A DNA stretch of 64,000 bases from Vesta saturnalis. Lineage: Eukaryota; Arthropoda; Insecta; Coleoptera; Lampyridae. Where the stretch lies: NCBI GenBank assembly GCA_036346205.1, contig JARFJB010001598.1:1311001-1375000 (forward strand). The letters run 5' to 3'. The position numbers and the translations under genes were made by a program. The notes under the pieces were generated by a model that saw only the letters and a program-made list of their open reading frames with translations, had not been told where the DNA came from and did no database searches. Positions 37,881 to 48,499 of the stretch are shown piece after piece. Position 1 is the first letter of the stretch, and every line of letters begins with the position of its first letter.

Positions 37881-39042
37881 TTATTCAGCATCCGAGTCAT
37901 CGGACATAAAATTGTGATTTTCAACTTCTTCGTCATCGCTCTCTGTTCCAGTTGTTTCCATAATGTCTTCTATTCTTAATGGTGTTTGAGCCCCAATGAA
38001 CCCTAGCGGCTTTAAATATTCATCTAAGAACCAACCGCAGTTCTCCGGCTGAAGTTTCACGCATACTGGATCCGTTGCACTAAGCCACATGGAGTTTACG
38101 AAAATAGTTCGTACAATGTTTTGTTTTAATGATATCCAGCATGGTGGTATAGTGTTGGAGTCAAAGCCTTTTATTTTTTTTAAAAACTGTTCGCTCTCTT
38201 CTTTAGCAGAGAAGTGTTTTAAGAAAATGCGATATCTCGCATTATTCACTTTGGTGCCGTTCTTGATGCCATGTATACTAGCAGTAAATTCTTGAACGGT
38301 GTCCATTTTTTCGTCAATGAAAATATCGGGTTCATCTGTTAATGACGCAAATACTGTTTGATATCTTTCATTTTTCGAAAATAGCTTTATTGAAAAATGC
38401 TGTCGTGTAATCGCAACCTGTAAATGCATGGAAGGCGGGAAGACTTTGGCATAATTTGGATCCCAACTTCAACGCTAAATCGGTGCAATTAATGCAATCA
38501 AGATGTTTGTTATTAGTATTTTTTGTTGCTGAACTGGCAAACCAAATTGCTTAATTAGAAAATTTGTGCATATTTCCTAACAAAATAATCAACAGTATCA
38601 GAGGCTTTGATTAAAATTCTTGAGCGTGGTGTCGCTTTATAAGCATCTGCCTCTTCGTGATGACATTCTTAATTAACTTTTTCAGTTTTTTTTTATGGAA
38701 TTTTGCTGAACTTGATAAGAATAACACTTATGGTCGATCGTTAAAAAAATTTTTTTGTTTTGGATTATTGTTACCAAATTGTTGCTCTCCCAATAATCAG
38801 CCAGAAACAGCATCAAAGCCTCTTTGAAACGATAATTTTTAAGGCTTTACAAAAAATTCAGCTACCAAAGGTGAATTTTCAGTAAACAAATTGATTAAAT
38901 TGCTCAAATATAATAAGGACTATCTGGCATAGTTGGGCTGGTTTAACGCAAAAAATAAATCAGACATGTTGAAAATTGAGTCCATGTAAGTTACTGGAGC
39001 GGATACTTCTGGAAAACCGATGGTATAAATTAATTAATTCAC
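37881..39042 (-). pseudogene. C-terminal part of the unknown TGCD-motif gene
   Basis: On the minus strand, after the hAT insertion, a damaged stretch leads into LPAFHAFTGCDYTTAFFNK at about 38443-38392; a frameshift follows, and then a long open frame to the stop at 37881 (ERYQTVFASLTDEPD, EFTASIHGIKNGTKVNNARY, LQPENCGWFLDEYLKPLG, and an acidic Ser/Asp/Glu tail). The (A)(L/F)TGCD motif and the following VN.AR pattern are those of a protein type that recurs in many copies in invertebrate genomes and is thought to be mobile or mobile-associated. Its biochemical role is not known to me. The upstream part is full of stops. Confidence 0.6.
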
Positions 39043-40028
39043 AGTACTGACATGGGCGTAGCCAGCGAAGGGCAGGGAGGGGCAACTGCCCCCCCCCCCT
39101 AGAAGAGCAAAGTAAATTAAATAATTTTTAAATTTTAATAAACAAAAAATTAAATCTAAAATATACATATTTTTCTGTTCTGCATATTTTTTTTGTTATC
39201 TGTTTTATATATTTTGTTTGTTGTTGTGGTCGTTTGGTTGCTTTTATGAACATTTTAAAATTAATTAATAAGCTCTAATAAGTAAAATTATTCGCGTGTC
39301 CTTTGTCACTAAAATATATTTCATCAGCAAAAAACAAAGCTGTTTGAAAAACTGACATAGTGCTAAATAAATATATATTAATAGCGTTTTCGATCTATGC
39401 ATTTAATGCATTGGTGCACACCAGAATTGTCCCACACCAGAATGGGATAAAAACGAGTGTTCGATTTACTCTCAGGATACGTCAATTTTTAGTGTTCGAT
39501 TCAACCACTTAACAGTCGGACATTTTTGAGAAAAATGGTATAAAAATTGTCACTTTTTTTTGTTTTCATTTAACTACATTTTTTAATCCTATTAATTAAT
39601 TAAAATAAATTTACTCACTAAGTAGTTTTAGTGTGAAATATTTTGAAACATTCAATACACAATCCTACATCAGAATCCGAAATAAATACTCTTATAACGT
39701 ACGTAAGACCTGCACCAACAAGTTAAAACAAAAGTTGCCTGAACGAGACTCGGGATCGTCAGTGTACGGAAAAATGTCACGCCCGAGTGCAGTTCGTGCA
39801 AAACTATCAAGTGGTTAAAACACAACTTGCTCCAAATCCTAACACAGGACAATATTTTTTGCAACAACTATTGAGTTGGTGTGTAAGTGCTCTTGTCTAG
39901 CGACAGTGTCCTATTTAATAGTGTAACGAAACGCCACTGGTTTTCTTCGAGAAAAATCGAGATACAAGTGAGGAATATACGGGAACCGGCGATGCGAATG
40001 TTCTGGCAATTTCTAGGCTCAAAAAGGG

Positions 40029-40060
40029 TATATAAAATTGCCTATCCGGCGCGAAGACAG
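40029..40060 (+). promoter_or_regulatory. TATA-box core promoter of the hAT element
   Basis: TATATAAAA at 40029-40037 lies ~25-30 bases before ACAGTACAGTACAGTAC, a plausible initiator, and ~280 bases before the first transposase exon. The stretch is GC-richer than its neighbours. Confidence 0.5.
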
Positions 40061-40318
40061 ACAGTACAGTACAGTACATAGTGCAGGATACGAAGTTGCA
40101 TACGACGAATAGAAAGCGGGGCGCGAGATTTAAAAGCGGAATAGTTAAAAAGTGTTGAGAAAGTGAATATTTGTGTTGTTTTGTTAACTTTATTGGTTTT
40201 AAATAAAGTTGGTGTGAATAGTTATCAGTGTTAAATTATTGCCTGAGAAACAAGAGGGAAAATCCGTAACAATAGTTTTACCACAGAATAAAGAGACAGA
40301 AATCACAGAAAAGACAAT

Positions 40319-42880
40319 ATGGATATAAGAGATTGGTTACAAAAAGGTAAGTTAAATAATTTCAATAGAAAATTAAATTTTTAATTAAAACTTTAGAGTC
40401 ATTCCATTAGAAATGGTCCAAAAATTTGAAAATTGGTTGCTCGACCAGCACCAAATAAAACAAAACTACCATGTAATGATAGCTTATAATGTAGATATGT
40501 TATATCCGATGTTAATTTTTGTTCAAAATTATTTGTATCGCAACGTTTGGAAAGAAATTCAATTGCAGCCCTTTACAAAATTGCCAATTGCTCTTTACTC
40601 TTTGCTTGTATCTTTGTGAAACAATTTTTATTAGCTTTGGCAAAAGATTATGTGCATTATTAATATAATTTTATATATTTTTCATTATTATGATGCCTTC
40701 TAATTATAACAAAAATTACAATAATGCACCGATTTTGACAGCTGATATCTCAAATGGGACTAAATATAAAATCTTGAAATTTTCACATATTAAAGATCAA
40801 ACAGCACTTTATACGTGCTATTAATTTCATTTTGTGTTTTTAATCTAGAGAAAAAATATTAACATCGGATATAGTATATCCACATTATAAGCTATCATTA
40901 CATGGTAGTTTTGTTTTATACTAATTTTTATACTAGGGACTAAGAACAAGAATGATATTAAGTTATTATTTTTAGGTCAATAATCTCTAAAAAGGAAAAA
41001 AGTTCATGTTGACAGTAGTGGAAGTGGAAGCAATGATTGTGATGAAGATGAAAATAAAATGGTCGGAACATCAAAATCGGAATCTATTTTTGAAGGAGGC
41101 TCAAGTAGTTCTTCAAATCTACATGAAGCTGTCTCTGGAACTCGAAACAAACTGAAGAACGCGATGGCTATCATGAAAATGACATTGGTCGTTATGTTAG
41201 TTGTGCCAATAACTTTGCCTTCTGAAAAAAAGAAGGAATTGTTGACAAACCCTTGGGTTCCATCATCCAATTACGATTTTGCTTCTGATGCCATTCACTT
41301 GTAAAGAAAATTTAACCATCGCTGGTTAGATCAATATACTCCATGGCTGGTGTACTCAACTCGTTTGAAATGTGCTCTATGTATTGTGTTTTATTTCCGC
41401 CAAGAATTGCTACAGTTAAAGGAGTTTTGGGGTCATTTATGGTAAGGCCTTACATGAAGTTTAAGGATATACATGAAGATTGTAGAGAGCACGTTGGCAG
41501 CCATTACCACAAATCTTCAACAGCTGCTGCAAAAGCATTTCTTGAAAATGCTCCTGTTGATGTCCAGTTGCAAATAGGGCACCATAAGGCGATTGAAGAA
41601 AATAAACAAATATTGTCAGCAATTATTTCATGCATAATATTTTGTGGAATTCATGATTTGCCGCTTAGACAAAAACAAGGAAATGAGGGAGTTTTCCTTG
41701 ACCTTTTAAATTTGAGGATTGACTCTGGTGATGAGAAGCTAAAGAGCCACTTGGATAAATGTCAAAAACGCAGTCTATACCTCACCAACAATTCAAAATG
41801 AGATCATACAAAAAAGTACGCTAAATCTTTATTTTTCCATTGCTCCAGCCACAGACTAAATCTTGTGGTCAATGATACTAGCAAGCTACCAGAAATAAGA
41901 AACACAATTGCCACGGTTAAAGACACAATAACCTTCTTTAGTGAATCGCCAGCCCGTCGGAAAAATATAAGAGCATAAAAAATTTTCAGAAAGCTTCACT
42001 GACATTGTTAAAGCACTAGAACATCTATCTGTCGAAGGAAACTATGCAACAAGAAAATCTGCCTACCAATTGCACTGTGCAAAACCAATATTCATCTTAG
42101 GCTTAAACATAATTGCAAGATACTCTGCAATTTTGAAACCCGTTGTAAACGTTTTACAAGGTAAAAGTATGGATTTGGTTATGGTGATGAAACATATTGA
42201 TGATATTCTAGATGTAATCAAAGAAGATCGACAAGATGTCGAAAATGTTTCTTATGAATTATCTAAAAATCACACTAAGCAAGTACACAGAAGTAATCCA
42301 CCATCTGAGTCTGCAGTTGAATACTGGAAGCGGTCAATAATCATCCCCTATCTTGATTCTTTAAGTTCGTCTTTGGATGCTAGATTCTCCAACGAAAATA
42401 CACCTGCTTTTGCTTTAACTTATCTTCATCCTTCAAGCATGCTTAAAATGGCTTCAAAAGATTTCAAAAATAATGCAGAATCTTTCATGGAATTTTGTAA
42501 GTTGGGTGATGTCTCTGCAGAATTAGATTTGTGGTACAATATGTGGAAGAAAAAGAATTTAGCAGAAGACAAATTAAAGGACATTGAAGTGGCTGCACTT
42601 TTGGAGGAAGCTAATGTTCTTTTCCTTGCAACAAGGTACGCACTGCTAATATTAAGTGCTTTCCCATCCACTACTGCTACCGTGGAAAGATCGTTCAATA
42701 CCCTGCGAAGGGTAAAACCTGGCTCAGGAATACAATGTGTGATGACAGACCCACTGGGTTGTGTTTGATGAGTGTGCATCGAAATTTTTTGAAGGAAAAT
42801 CAGGACTGCATAGTGAAGAAAGTTTTGGATAAATTTAGTTTAAACCCAAAAAAAATGTTACTAGTTTAATTTAAGTATAA
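40319..42880 (+). pseudogene. hAT transposase, TTF zinc finger and dimerisation domain
   Basis: A short first exon (40319-40346, MDIRDWLQK) ends in a GTAAGT donor. A second exon after an AG at 40974-40975 begins with a Ser/Asp-rich stretch, then in changing frames LPSEKKKELLTNPWVPSSNY and KFNHRWLDQYTPWLVYS with CALC (TTF-type zinc finger) and DIHEDCREHVGSHYHKSS. The catalytic core follows (41500-42060, DUF4371-like, damaged near 41800-41990). A well kept C-terminal frame (42070-42768) holds the hAT dimerisation motif ILSAFPSTTATVERSFNTLR. It resembles ZMYM/P52rIPK-like insect hAT proteins. Frameshifts near 41330, 41800 and 42720 make it non-functional. Confidence 0.85.
40454..40920. repeat. 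Foldback element in the hAT intron
   Basis: About 68 bases at 40454-40520 (AAAACAAAACTACCATGTAA, TGATAGCTTATAATGTAG, ATATCCGATGTTAATTTTT) recur inverted at 40852-40920. The 330 bp between are AT-rich without coding capacity. The structure is that of a small foldback/MITE inserted in the hAT intron. Confidence 0.8.
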
Positions 42881-43012
42881 TTAAAATCTCAAAGTTTTGT
42901 TTTCATTTGCCTTTTCTTTTTATCCTAAAATTTTACATTTTGAACGACCATGTACCATGGTTTGCCCCCCCCCCCCCCCGTTATAAATCCTGGCTACGCC
43001 CTTGAGTACTGA

Positions 43013-44650
43013 TAGTAGAATTGCGCAATTTTTCCTTTTTCTCCCATCAAAGTCTGTTTGCAGAATTCTTTATATCCGTTCAAAATACGACTCAATAAAT
43101 CTGGTAACTCGATTCTTTCGTTGACGTCATACGCAGCCTGATTTCATGCATTCTGTATTTGGGTTTGCAGCAATTCATCCATCGCCTCAACAGATATATT
43201 AGTTGTGGATAAATACCGTTCAAAATGTAATATTTGCAATGCAGCAGCGGTAAGCGGATGTAAGCGCTTACAACGATTGAAATGCTTGCTGTCTAAGAAA
43301 CTGTTCATAGATCCACCGGCTAATACTTCTGCTTGCACCAGTATTTCCACTAATCCACTACAGCCAATATATTTTCCGATCGCTTTAAAAAATGCCATCT
43401 CTGTGTGGAACGCTTCCAAATTAACAAAAATATTATTGTATTGCGGTTTTTCTTTTTCCTGGATCTGCATTGCCAAATCGCTAAATCATATGTTACAATA
43501 ATTTCTGCCTGTTGACATTTTTCAGCGATTTCTTTAGCCATGTTTAATGTTTCATTGACTATGGCATAAGACGTCGGAGAAGAATTTATTGGAGACAAAT
43601 ATTCAATATTTTGCATTTCACTGCGATCAGATGACATTATGCAGTTATAACCCAATCACATAGGAACAAAACTTATTCTTGATAATGACATTATCCATAT
43701 TAATCGCATGAGTCCCTTGTATTAGAAAACGAATCTACAGTAATCAGCTGCATACTCGTCTTTGGTTTAGAATAATATGGTCGAATTTCTCGTGATATTT
43801 CATTGAAACGTCTTCTCTTACGGGTAGGTCCTTCTCCATTTTCGTTGTCATTAACTTGAAGCGCTGATGAAGTTGTAGCTTCAACATCATCAAAATTATC
43901 AGCTTCATCACTAGGGAATTGATAAATACTTCCAACTGTGTCATGCATAGTGTCCTTTCCAGAAGTGGTGGCAACGAAGCCATCGAAATTGTCAAACGCT
44001 ACGTGAGTGCTGTGTCCATTTGATGCAGTGATACCTTTTGGTATAACTTTATTATCTTGGACCGACGTATAAGTCATTTCTGTTTCCAGTTCTTCCGCCA
44101 AATTATATCCCATCGTATGGCAATACCTATTGAGTATCGTGATTACTTGCCGTGAATTGGTTAACAACTTTACTGCCAATCCAAGGATTAAACTTTTCGC
44201 TGGCTTACATGCATCCCTAGTGACAGCATAAATAATATCACTGCAGATTGACGTTATTTTAACCTTCAGTTTGTCCGAATTGTCATCAGCAACATTAGGG
44301 CCTTGAATAAGATTTCGCATAAAATCAATTAATAGATCAGGAATGTCACATTCTCCTCGAATGATGTCATCAGCAGTTACGTTGCGAGGAAGTGGATGAG
44401 CCTCTGCAGCTCCTCAAATAATATGTAACGTCTTCGAACTTATAATCATTTTTTGCCTCCAAAAGTTTCAAATTGTTTGCTATTACAGAAATTTCAATGT
44501 CTGTTTTGTAAACAATTTTTTTGTTAAGTATTCCAGTTGACGCCTCAATCGTAATACGGTCACCAAATTTATTTAATAATTTTTTTGCAAGGTTTCAGTT
44601 CGGTAATCTTGTCAAAATAAACACATATTAAATTTGTCGTTTTCGCATTT
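43013..44650 (-). pseudogene. Middle part of the unknown TGCD-motif gene
   Basis: Reading on the minus strand: a lead-in (KFGDRITIEASTGILNKKIV), then a shift, then AEAHPLPRNVTADDIIRGEC and a 206-codon frame (44320-43700) with SLILGLAVKLLTNSRQVITI, LNRYCHTMGYNLAEELETEM and VAFDNFDGFVATTSGKDTMH. Next come 43655-43350 (LSPINSSPTSYAIVNETLNM, VTYDLAI) and 43476-43144 (MQIQEKEKPQYNNIFVNLEA, FFKAIGKYIGCSG, LAGGSMNSFLDSKHFNRCKR). The motif order matches the repeated invertebrate gene type described for the C-terminal part. A one-base shift at ~43475 separates two frames. The hAT element ends this section at 43013. Confidence 0.65.
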
Positions 44651-44659
44651 AACTTGTTA

Positions 44660-46484
44660 TCAATTCTTGTATCAATTGTGGATTATTCGACAAATGAATT
44701 AATTGATATGATATACGTGTTGGGCGAGGCTGAAAAACCCTTTATTGGCACAACGAATCTACAAAATGAAATATCCTGAACGTCGAATACCTACTACTGT
44801 TGGCTTGGAAAATTTGATGGATAGATTTGATTCTAGCGGTAGTGTTAAATACTTCAAACGTAAAGTTGTTAATAAAAGGGCAGCTAATGAAGAAAAAGAA
44901 CTTGAAATATTATTAAATATTCAAGAAAATCCCCAAGTGAGTTCTAGAACATTAGCGACGATATGTGATACCTCCAAATCAAACGTGAATCGAACAACGC
45001 CGAAGTATAAGTACCATCCCTATCACATTGAGCTTCATCAAGAATTGCGAGAAGAGGATTTTTCAAGACGAATTGAATTCTGCAATATCATTAATCAACG
45101 GCTGCAATTAAATAACAACTTTTGTGCTCCATAATGTTTTCCGATGAGGCGACGTTTAAAAGCAATGGGGCTGTAAATCGGCATAATATGCACTATTACG
45201 CCATTGATAATCCATTTTGGCTACGAGAAGTTCAAAACCAAAATCATTGGTCACTAAATGTGTGATGTGGTATACTTAATGACCAAATTATCGGTCCCTA
45301 TTTTTTGATGATCCATTAACGGGCCGCAGCTATTTGCATTTCTTACGTGACGAATTGCCTGTGTTACTTGAGGATATCAATTTAGAAGGACGACTAAATA
45401 TGTGGTTGCAACAGGATGGTGCACCTCCACATTTTATCGGGACGTAAGGGAATTCTTGAACCAGCAATACGCGGAGAAATGGATAGGACGTAATGGCTTT
45501 ATATTATGGCCACCCAGGTCATGCGATTTATCTCCACTGGATTTTTTCCTATGGGGATACATAAAAGATCGGGTGTATATTATTAAACCTACAACAAGGG
45601 AGGACATGAAAATAGAATTCGCGAAGCTTGTCGCACAGTGACCCCTCTTATGTTATCCGAAGTGAGACAGAACATGAGAAAAAGGCTCCATATGTGTATT
45701 CAGCAAGAAGGCCGTCTATTTGAGCATTTACTAAGACGCAATGTTGAATAATTATTGAATTACTGTTTCTCATTAATAAAACTGTTAATATTCTCGCTTA
45801 GGTGGTTTGTTTTATTTCGTCGCAATTGTTTTCCATTTCTACCACGATCCACAATAATGTTATAGTATCGTATGTAACGTAGCTAGTGAGAAAAATCGAA
45901 ATTCCTCGAAAACTATCAAAGATAGATATAGGATATATTTGACAAAAATGATAGATTTTTTAATCCCGAATAAAATGAAAAAAAAATATATAGGGTGTGC
46001 AATTAAAAAGCTGATTTTTTTAATTTGAGAATTTTCAAATTTGAATGGTTATAACAAACACCCTGTTGAGAAAATTAGAAATACTACTCGGTCTAAACGT
46101 TAATATAATATCACTCATTTTTCACACAAAATATCAATTTTTTTATTGTGAAATAACGGAACAATTGGCCATTCATCAACCCCACGAAAATGACCATAAT
46201 AATCTTTAAACGCGAATATCTCAAGAACTAAAACTTTCAGCCAATCTTTTGTATGACAAAATATGTTTGTATGGACACGTAGAATTAAAAACTAAAATCA
46301 AATACGGGTGTTCTATTTAAAAAATTATACTTTTTCACGTCCTGCTTTTCTGGCGCACCCTGTATAACTTCCAATATTTTAAAAAATGCACACTTCTTAC
46401 CTCTACCCCATGGTCCATACAATATTTACACAAATAATTCTAGTTAAGCATAAACTTACTTTACTCTATCGTTGGGACACCCTG
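44660..46484 (+). mobile_element. Tc1/mariner-superfamily element inside the unknown gene
   Basis: The right end is AACGATAGAG read inwards with GGGACACCCTG at the edge, flanked by TATA at 46485-46488. About 700 bp after the transposase stop hold repeated ACACCCTG-type ends and palindromic pieces as in long-TIR relatives. A matching left terminus could not be found, so the left side is truncated or overwritten; the boundary given is approximate. Confidence 0.6.
44677..45751 (+). pseudogene. Tc1/mariner (DD41D-type) transposase
   Basis: N-terminus DYSTNELIDMIYVLGEAEK, a one-base shift, then LAQRIYKMKYPERRIPTTVG and the second helix-turn-helix region (NPQVSSRTLATICDTSKSNV). The DDE part is split: MFSDEATFKSNGAVNRHN (first Asp), LPVLLEDINLEGRLNMWLQQ then DGAPPHF (second Asp), a shift, and WIGRNGFILWPPRSCDLSPL then DFFLWGYIKDRVY (third Asp). 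Corrected for the shift, 41 residues separate the second and third Asp. The C-terminus ends QQEGRLFEHLLRR with a stop at 45749. Three or more shifts; otherwise the catalytic residues are all there. Confidence 0.87.
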
Positions 46485-46497
46485 TATATCATCGAAA

Positions 46498-46890
46498 TCA
46501 ATTTCGTGTTTTCCGAATTCTAACAATAAAGCTTGGTATCTCAACATTATTGTTTTTTATTATTTCAGTTGTAATGAAATTTGATATTGATTCAAAGGCC
46601 AAATTATGTAATTGTCTATATTTACTGTAGCTGGAATCGGTAGATTCTTCGGTGAACCGTTTCTCTTTTGACTGATACGCTGCGTAACAAGGCTGATGGT
46701 ACGCAACAGTTTGATGGTGAAGTTTGTTCAGAATCACCGAATCACCAAAATTTTCGACCATATTTTTTATCTGCAGTGGTACTTTGTTGAAAATGAGATT
46801 AAGCAGCTTCTTTCCACATCTTTTTTGGTTATGGTCGCAAAAGAGACAAATGTTTTTGCTTGATGTCGATGCTGTTGACGTTGACTGCTC
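46498..46890 (-). pseudogene. Exon 3 of the unknown TGCD-motif gene (second CxxC module)
   Basis: On the minus strand a TTCTTTTAG acceptor at 46891 precedes EQSTSTASTSSKNICLFCDH, then NQKRCGKKLLNL, a Lys/Asn-rich link and VAYHQPCYAAYQSKEKRF. ICLFC (C-x2-C) and YHQPC (H-x3-C) make a zinc-binding-like module that repeats the one in exon 1. The phase at the acceptor fits exon 2 (phase 0). The frame ends in a stop at the edge of the Tc1/mariner insertion. Its first 26 bases are duplicated at 47628 by the Penelope-related insertion. Confidence 0.65.
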
Positions 46891-47071
46891 CTAAAAGAAT
46901 TAAAATCATTTTTAAAGTAAAAACTGACGAAAAAAAATATAATGGAGATTAAAAACTCAATTGATAGAGATTTATTTTTATATCATTTTTTTAAAAAAGC
47001 TTGAAAAAAAACACTAAAATATTTTATTACCTTGTCAAAATCCGCAGAAGTTTGAGACACGTCATCAGCAT
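46865..47071. repeat. ~200 bp direct repeat, left copy
   Basis: From GTCGATGCTGTTGAC to GTCATCAGCAT; matched by 47628-47825 with few differences. Together the copies bracket the Penelope-like fragment and each spans the original short intron 2 with both exon edges. Confidence 0.9.
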
Positions 47072-47627
47072 ATCAGCGATATTTTCTTTTTCTCTGTTCA
47101 GGTCCTCTTGCTTTGAGCATATTGTTTTTTCTCTATCGTACAAGCATTTTGCCACGCCTAACTTCACGTTTACAAGGTACCTAAGACAAAATACGAAGGA
47201 TAGGCAGCAAATACAAGATACGCACTGCCTTCAAATCGACCAGAACGCTCAGGGGATTACTAACCAAAACCAAACTATACAATGAAGATCAAAATTCCAA
47301 GAATTGTGTATACAACCTACCATGCGAATGCGGCAGAGCATACATAGGAGAGAGTAGTAGACCACTCAAAGTGAGACCGCAGGAATATAACAACGTCCGC
47401 AAGGGCGAAACAGAAAGATCAAGAATCGCCTAACATGTCTGGAACGAAGATCACCGCATCAAATGGGATAACATACAGATAGTGGCAAAGAACGAGGACA
47501 CAACACCTCGGAAACTCAAGGAAGCCACATACATCGCACTAGTAGAAAATCCAATAATTCAAGCTAGTGTAGAAATGAAACCCATATGGATTCCAATAAT
47601 GCGCGAAGAGCTTAAGCGCAATACACC
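47072..47627 (+). mobile_element. Penelope-like element fragment (GIY-YIG end)
   Basis: Only the C-terminal nuclease part of a Penelope-like retroelement is left: SKNCVYNLPCECGRAYIGES then SRPLKVRPQEYNN, one stop (after TERSRIA), HVWNEDHRIKWDNIQIVAKN and KLKEATYIALVENPIIQASV. Within it YNLPCECGRAYIG corresponds to the GIY-YIG catalytic start and the CxC pattern to the Cys motif known in this group. The Glu position lies in the KEATYIAL region. The 5' three quarters including RT are absent, as with typical 5' truncation. Confidence 0.8.
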
Positions 47628-47825
47628 GTCGATGCTGTTGACATTGACTACTCCTAAAAGAATTAAAATCATTTTTAAAGTAAAAACTGACGAAAAAAAA
47701 AATATAATGGAGATTAAAAACTCAATTGATAGAGATTTTTATTCTTTTAAAAAAGCTTGAAAAAACACTAAAATATTTTATTACCTTGTCAAAATCCGCA
47801 GAAGTTTGAGACACGTCATCAGCAT
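47628..47825. repeat. ~200 bp direct repeat, right copy
   Basis: From GTCGATGCTGTTGAC to GTCATCAGCAT, the partner of 46865-47071. Confidence 0.9.
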
Positions 47826-47919
47826 TTCTCTTTTCATCCTCAGTAACTGTAGTACAGAAATCGACACTAGAACTCAAACGTTGTGAGTCTTCATCAGTAG
47901 TAGATGCGTTGGCATGCTC
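47785..47919 (-). pseudogene. Exon 2 of the unknown TGCD-motif gene
   Basis: 135 bases (45 codons) between a GGCTTTTCAG acceptor and a GTAATA donor, both phase 0: EHANASTTDEDSQRLSSSVD then FCTTVTEDEKRNADDVSQTS. It is a hydrophilic Ser/Thr/Asp linker between the two CxxC modules. The phases agree with exon 1 and exon 3, which supports this model. Confidence 0.6.
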
Positions 47920-48499
47920 CTGAAAAGCCAATTATCACGATTAAAAAAATGTTTGATGTGTACATTTTATAAATTTTTGATTTAAATAGGGTAAAGACGA
48001 CACTCGTTGGAACCATTGTACCTTGTCAGATTTCAATCTCTCCGTAAGTACATGATAATTGCTTATGTGAGGTAAATTCATACAAAAATAAAAAGTTTAA
48101 AGTCAGAACTTTAATTTATCTTTGCAAAGTTTATGTTTGTCTCTGTTTTGTATTGATAAGATCTGTTAAAAACGATACGGTCAGAATTTACAGTCGTTGT
48201 CACTTCGTATAGTTATTGGCACACTTATAAATTTCGTAATGTGTTAGGAAAAGCACAATATTAATAAAGATTGAGGTATCTACATTAGTGAAAACACGTT
48301 AACTTAACATCAATCAGGTAGAGAAGAAATATTTTTTTTTTTATAAAATGTATTACCCTATATCTAAATAAAAATGTATTCTAAACCTGTAGGTACTACA
48401 AAACAATAGTTTAAAAAGGTTTCTTTGCCTAAGTAAAAGTTACCTATTTTAAACGTCTACTACAAGAAAAGGGATCCAAAAAAAAAGTTTCTTTGTCAA

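Larger units (their letters stand above)
39051..43004 (+). mobile_element. hAT transposon (TTF-finger type)
   Basis: The 8 bp AGTACTGA lies on both sides (39043-39050 and 43005-43012), as expected for hAT. Terminal inverted repeats are CATGGGCGTAGCCAG and CTGGCTACGCCCTTG, each followed inwards by a long C run. It is 3954 bp, plus strand, and has a recognisable promoter, a first exon and transposase remnants. It interrupts the unknown TGCD-motif gene; removing it and one target copy rejoins CAGTACTGA with TAGTAG. Confidence 0.93.

Noticed and set aside
40413..40619. 68-codon frame in the hAT intron
   Set aside because: It runs through one arm of the foldback element and lies between donor and acceptor sites.
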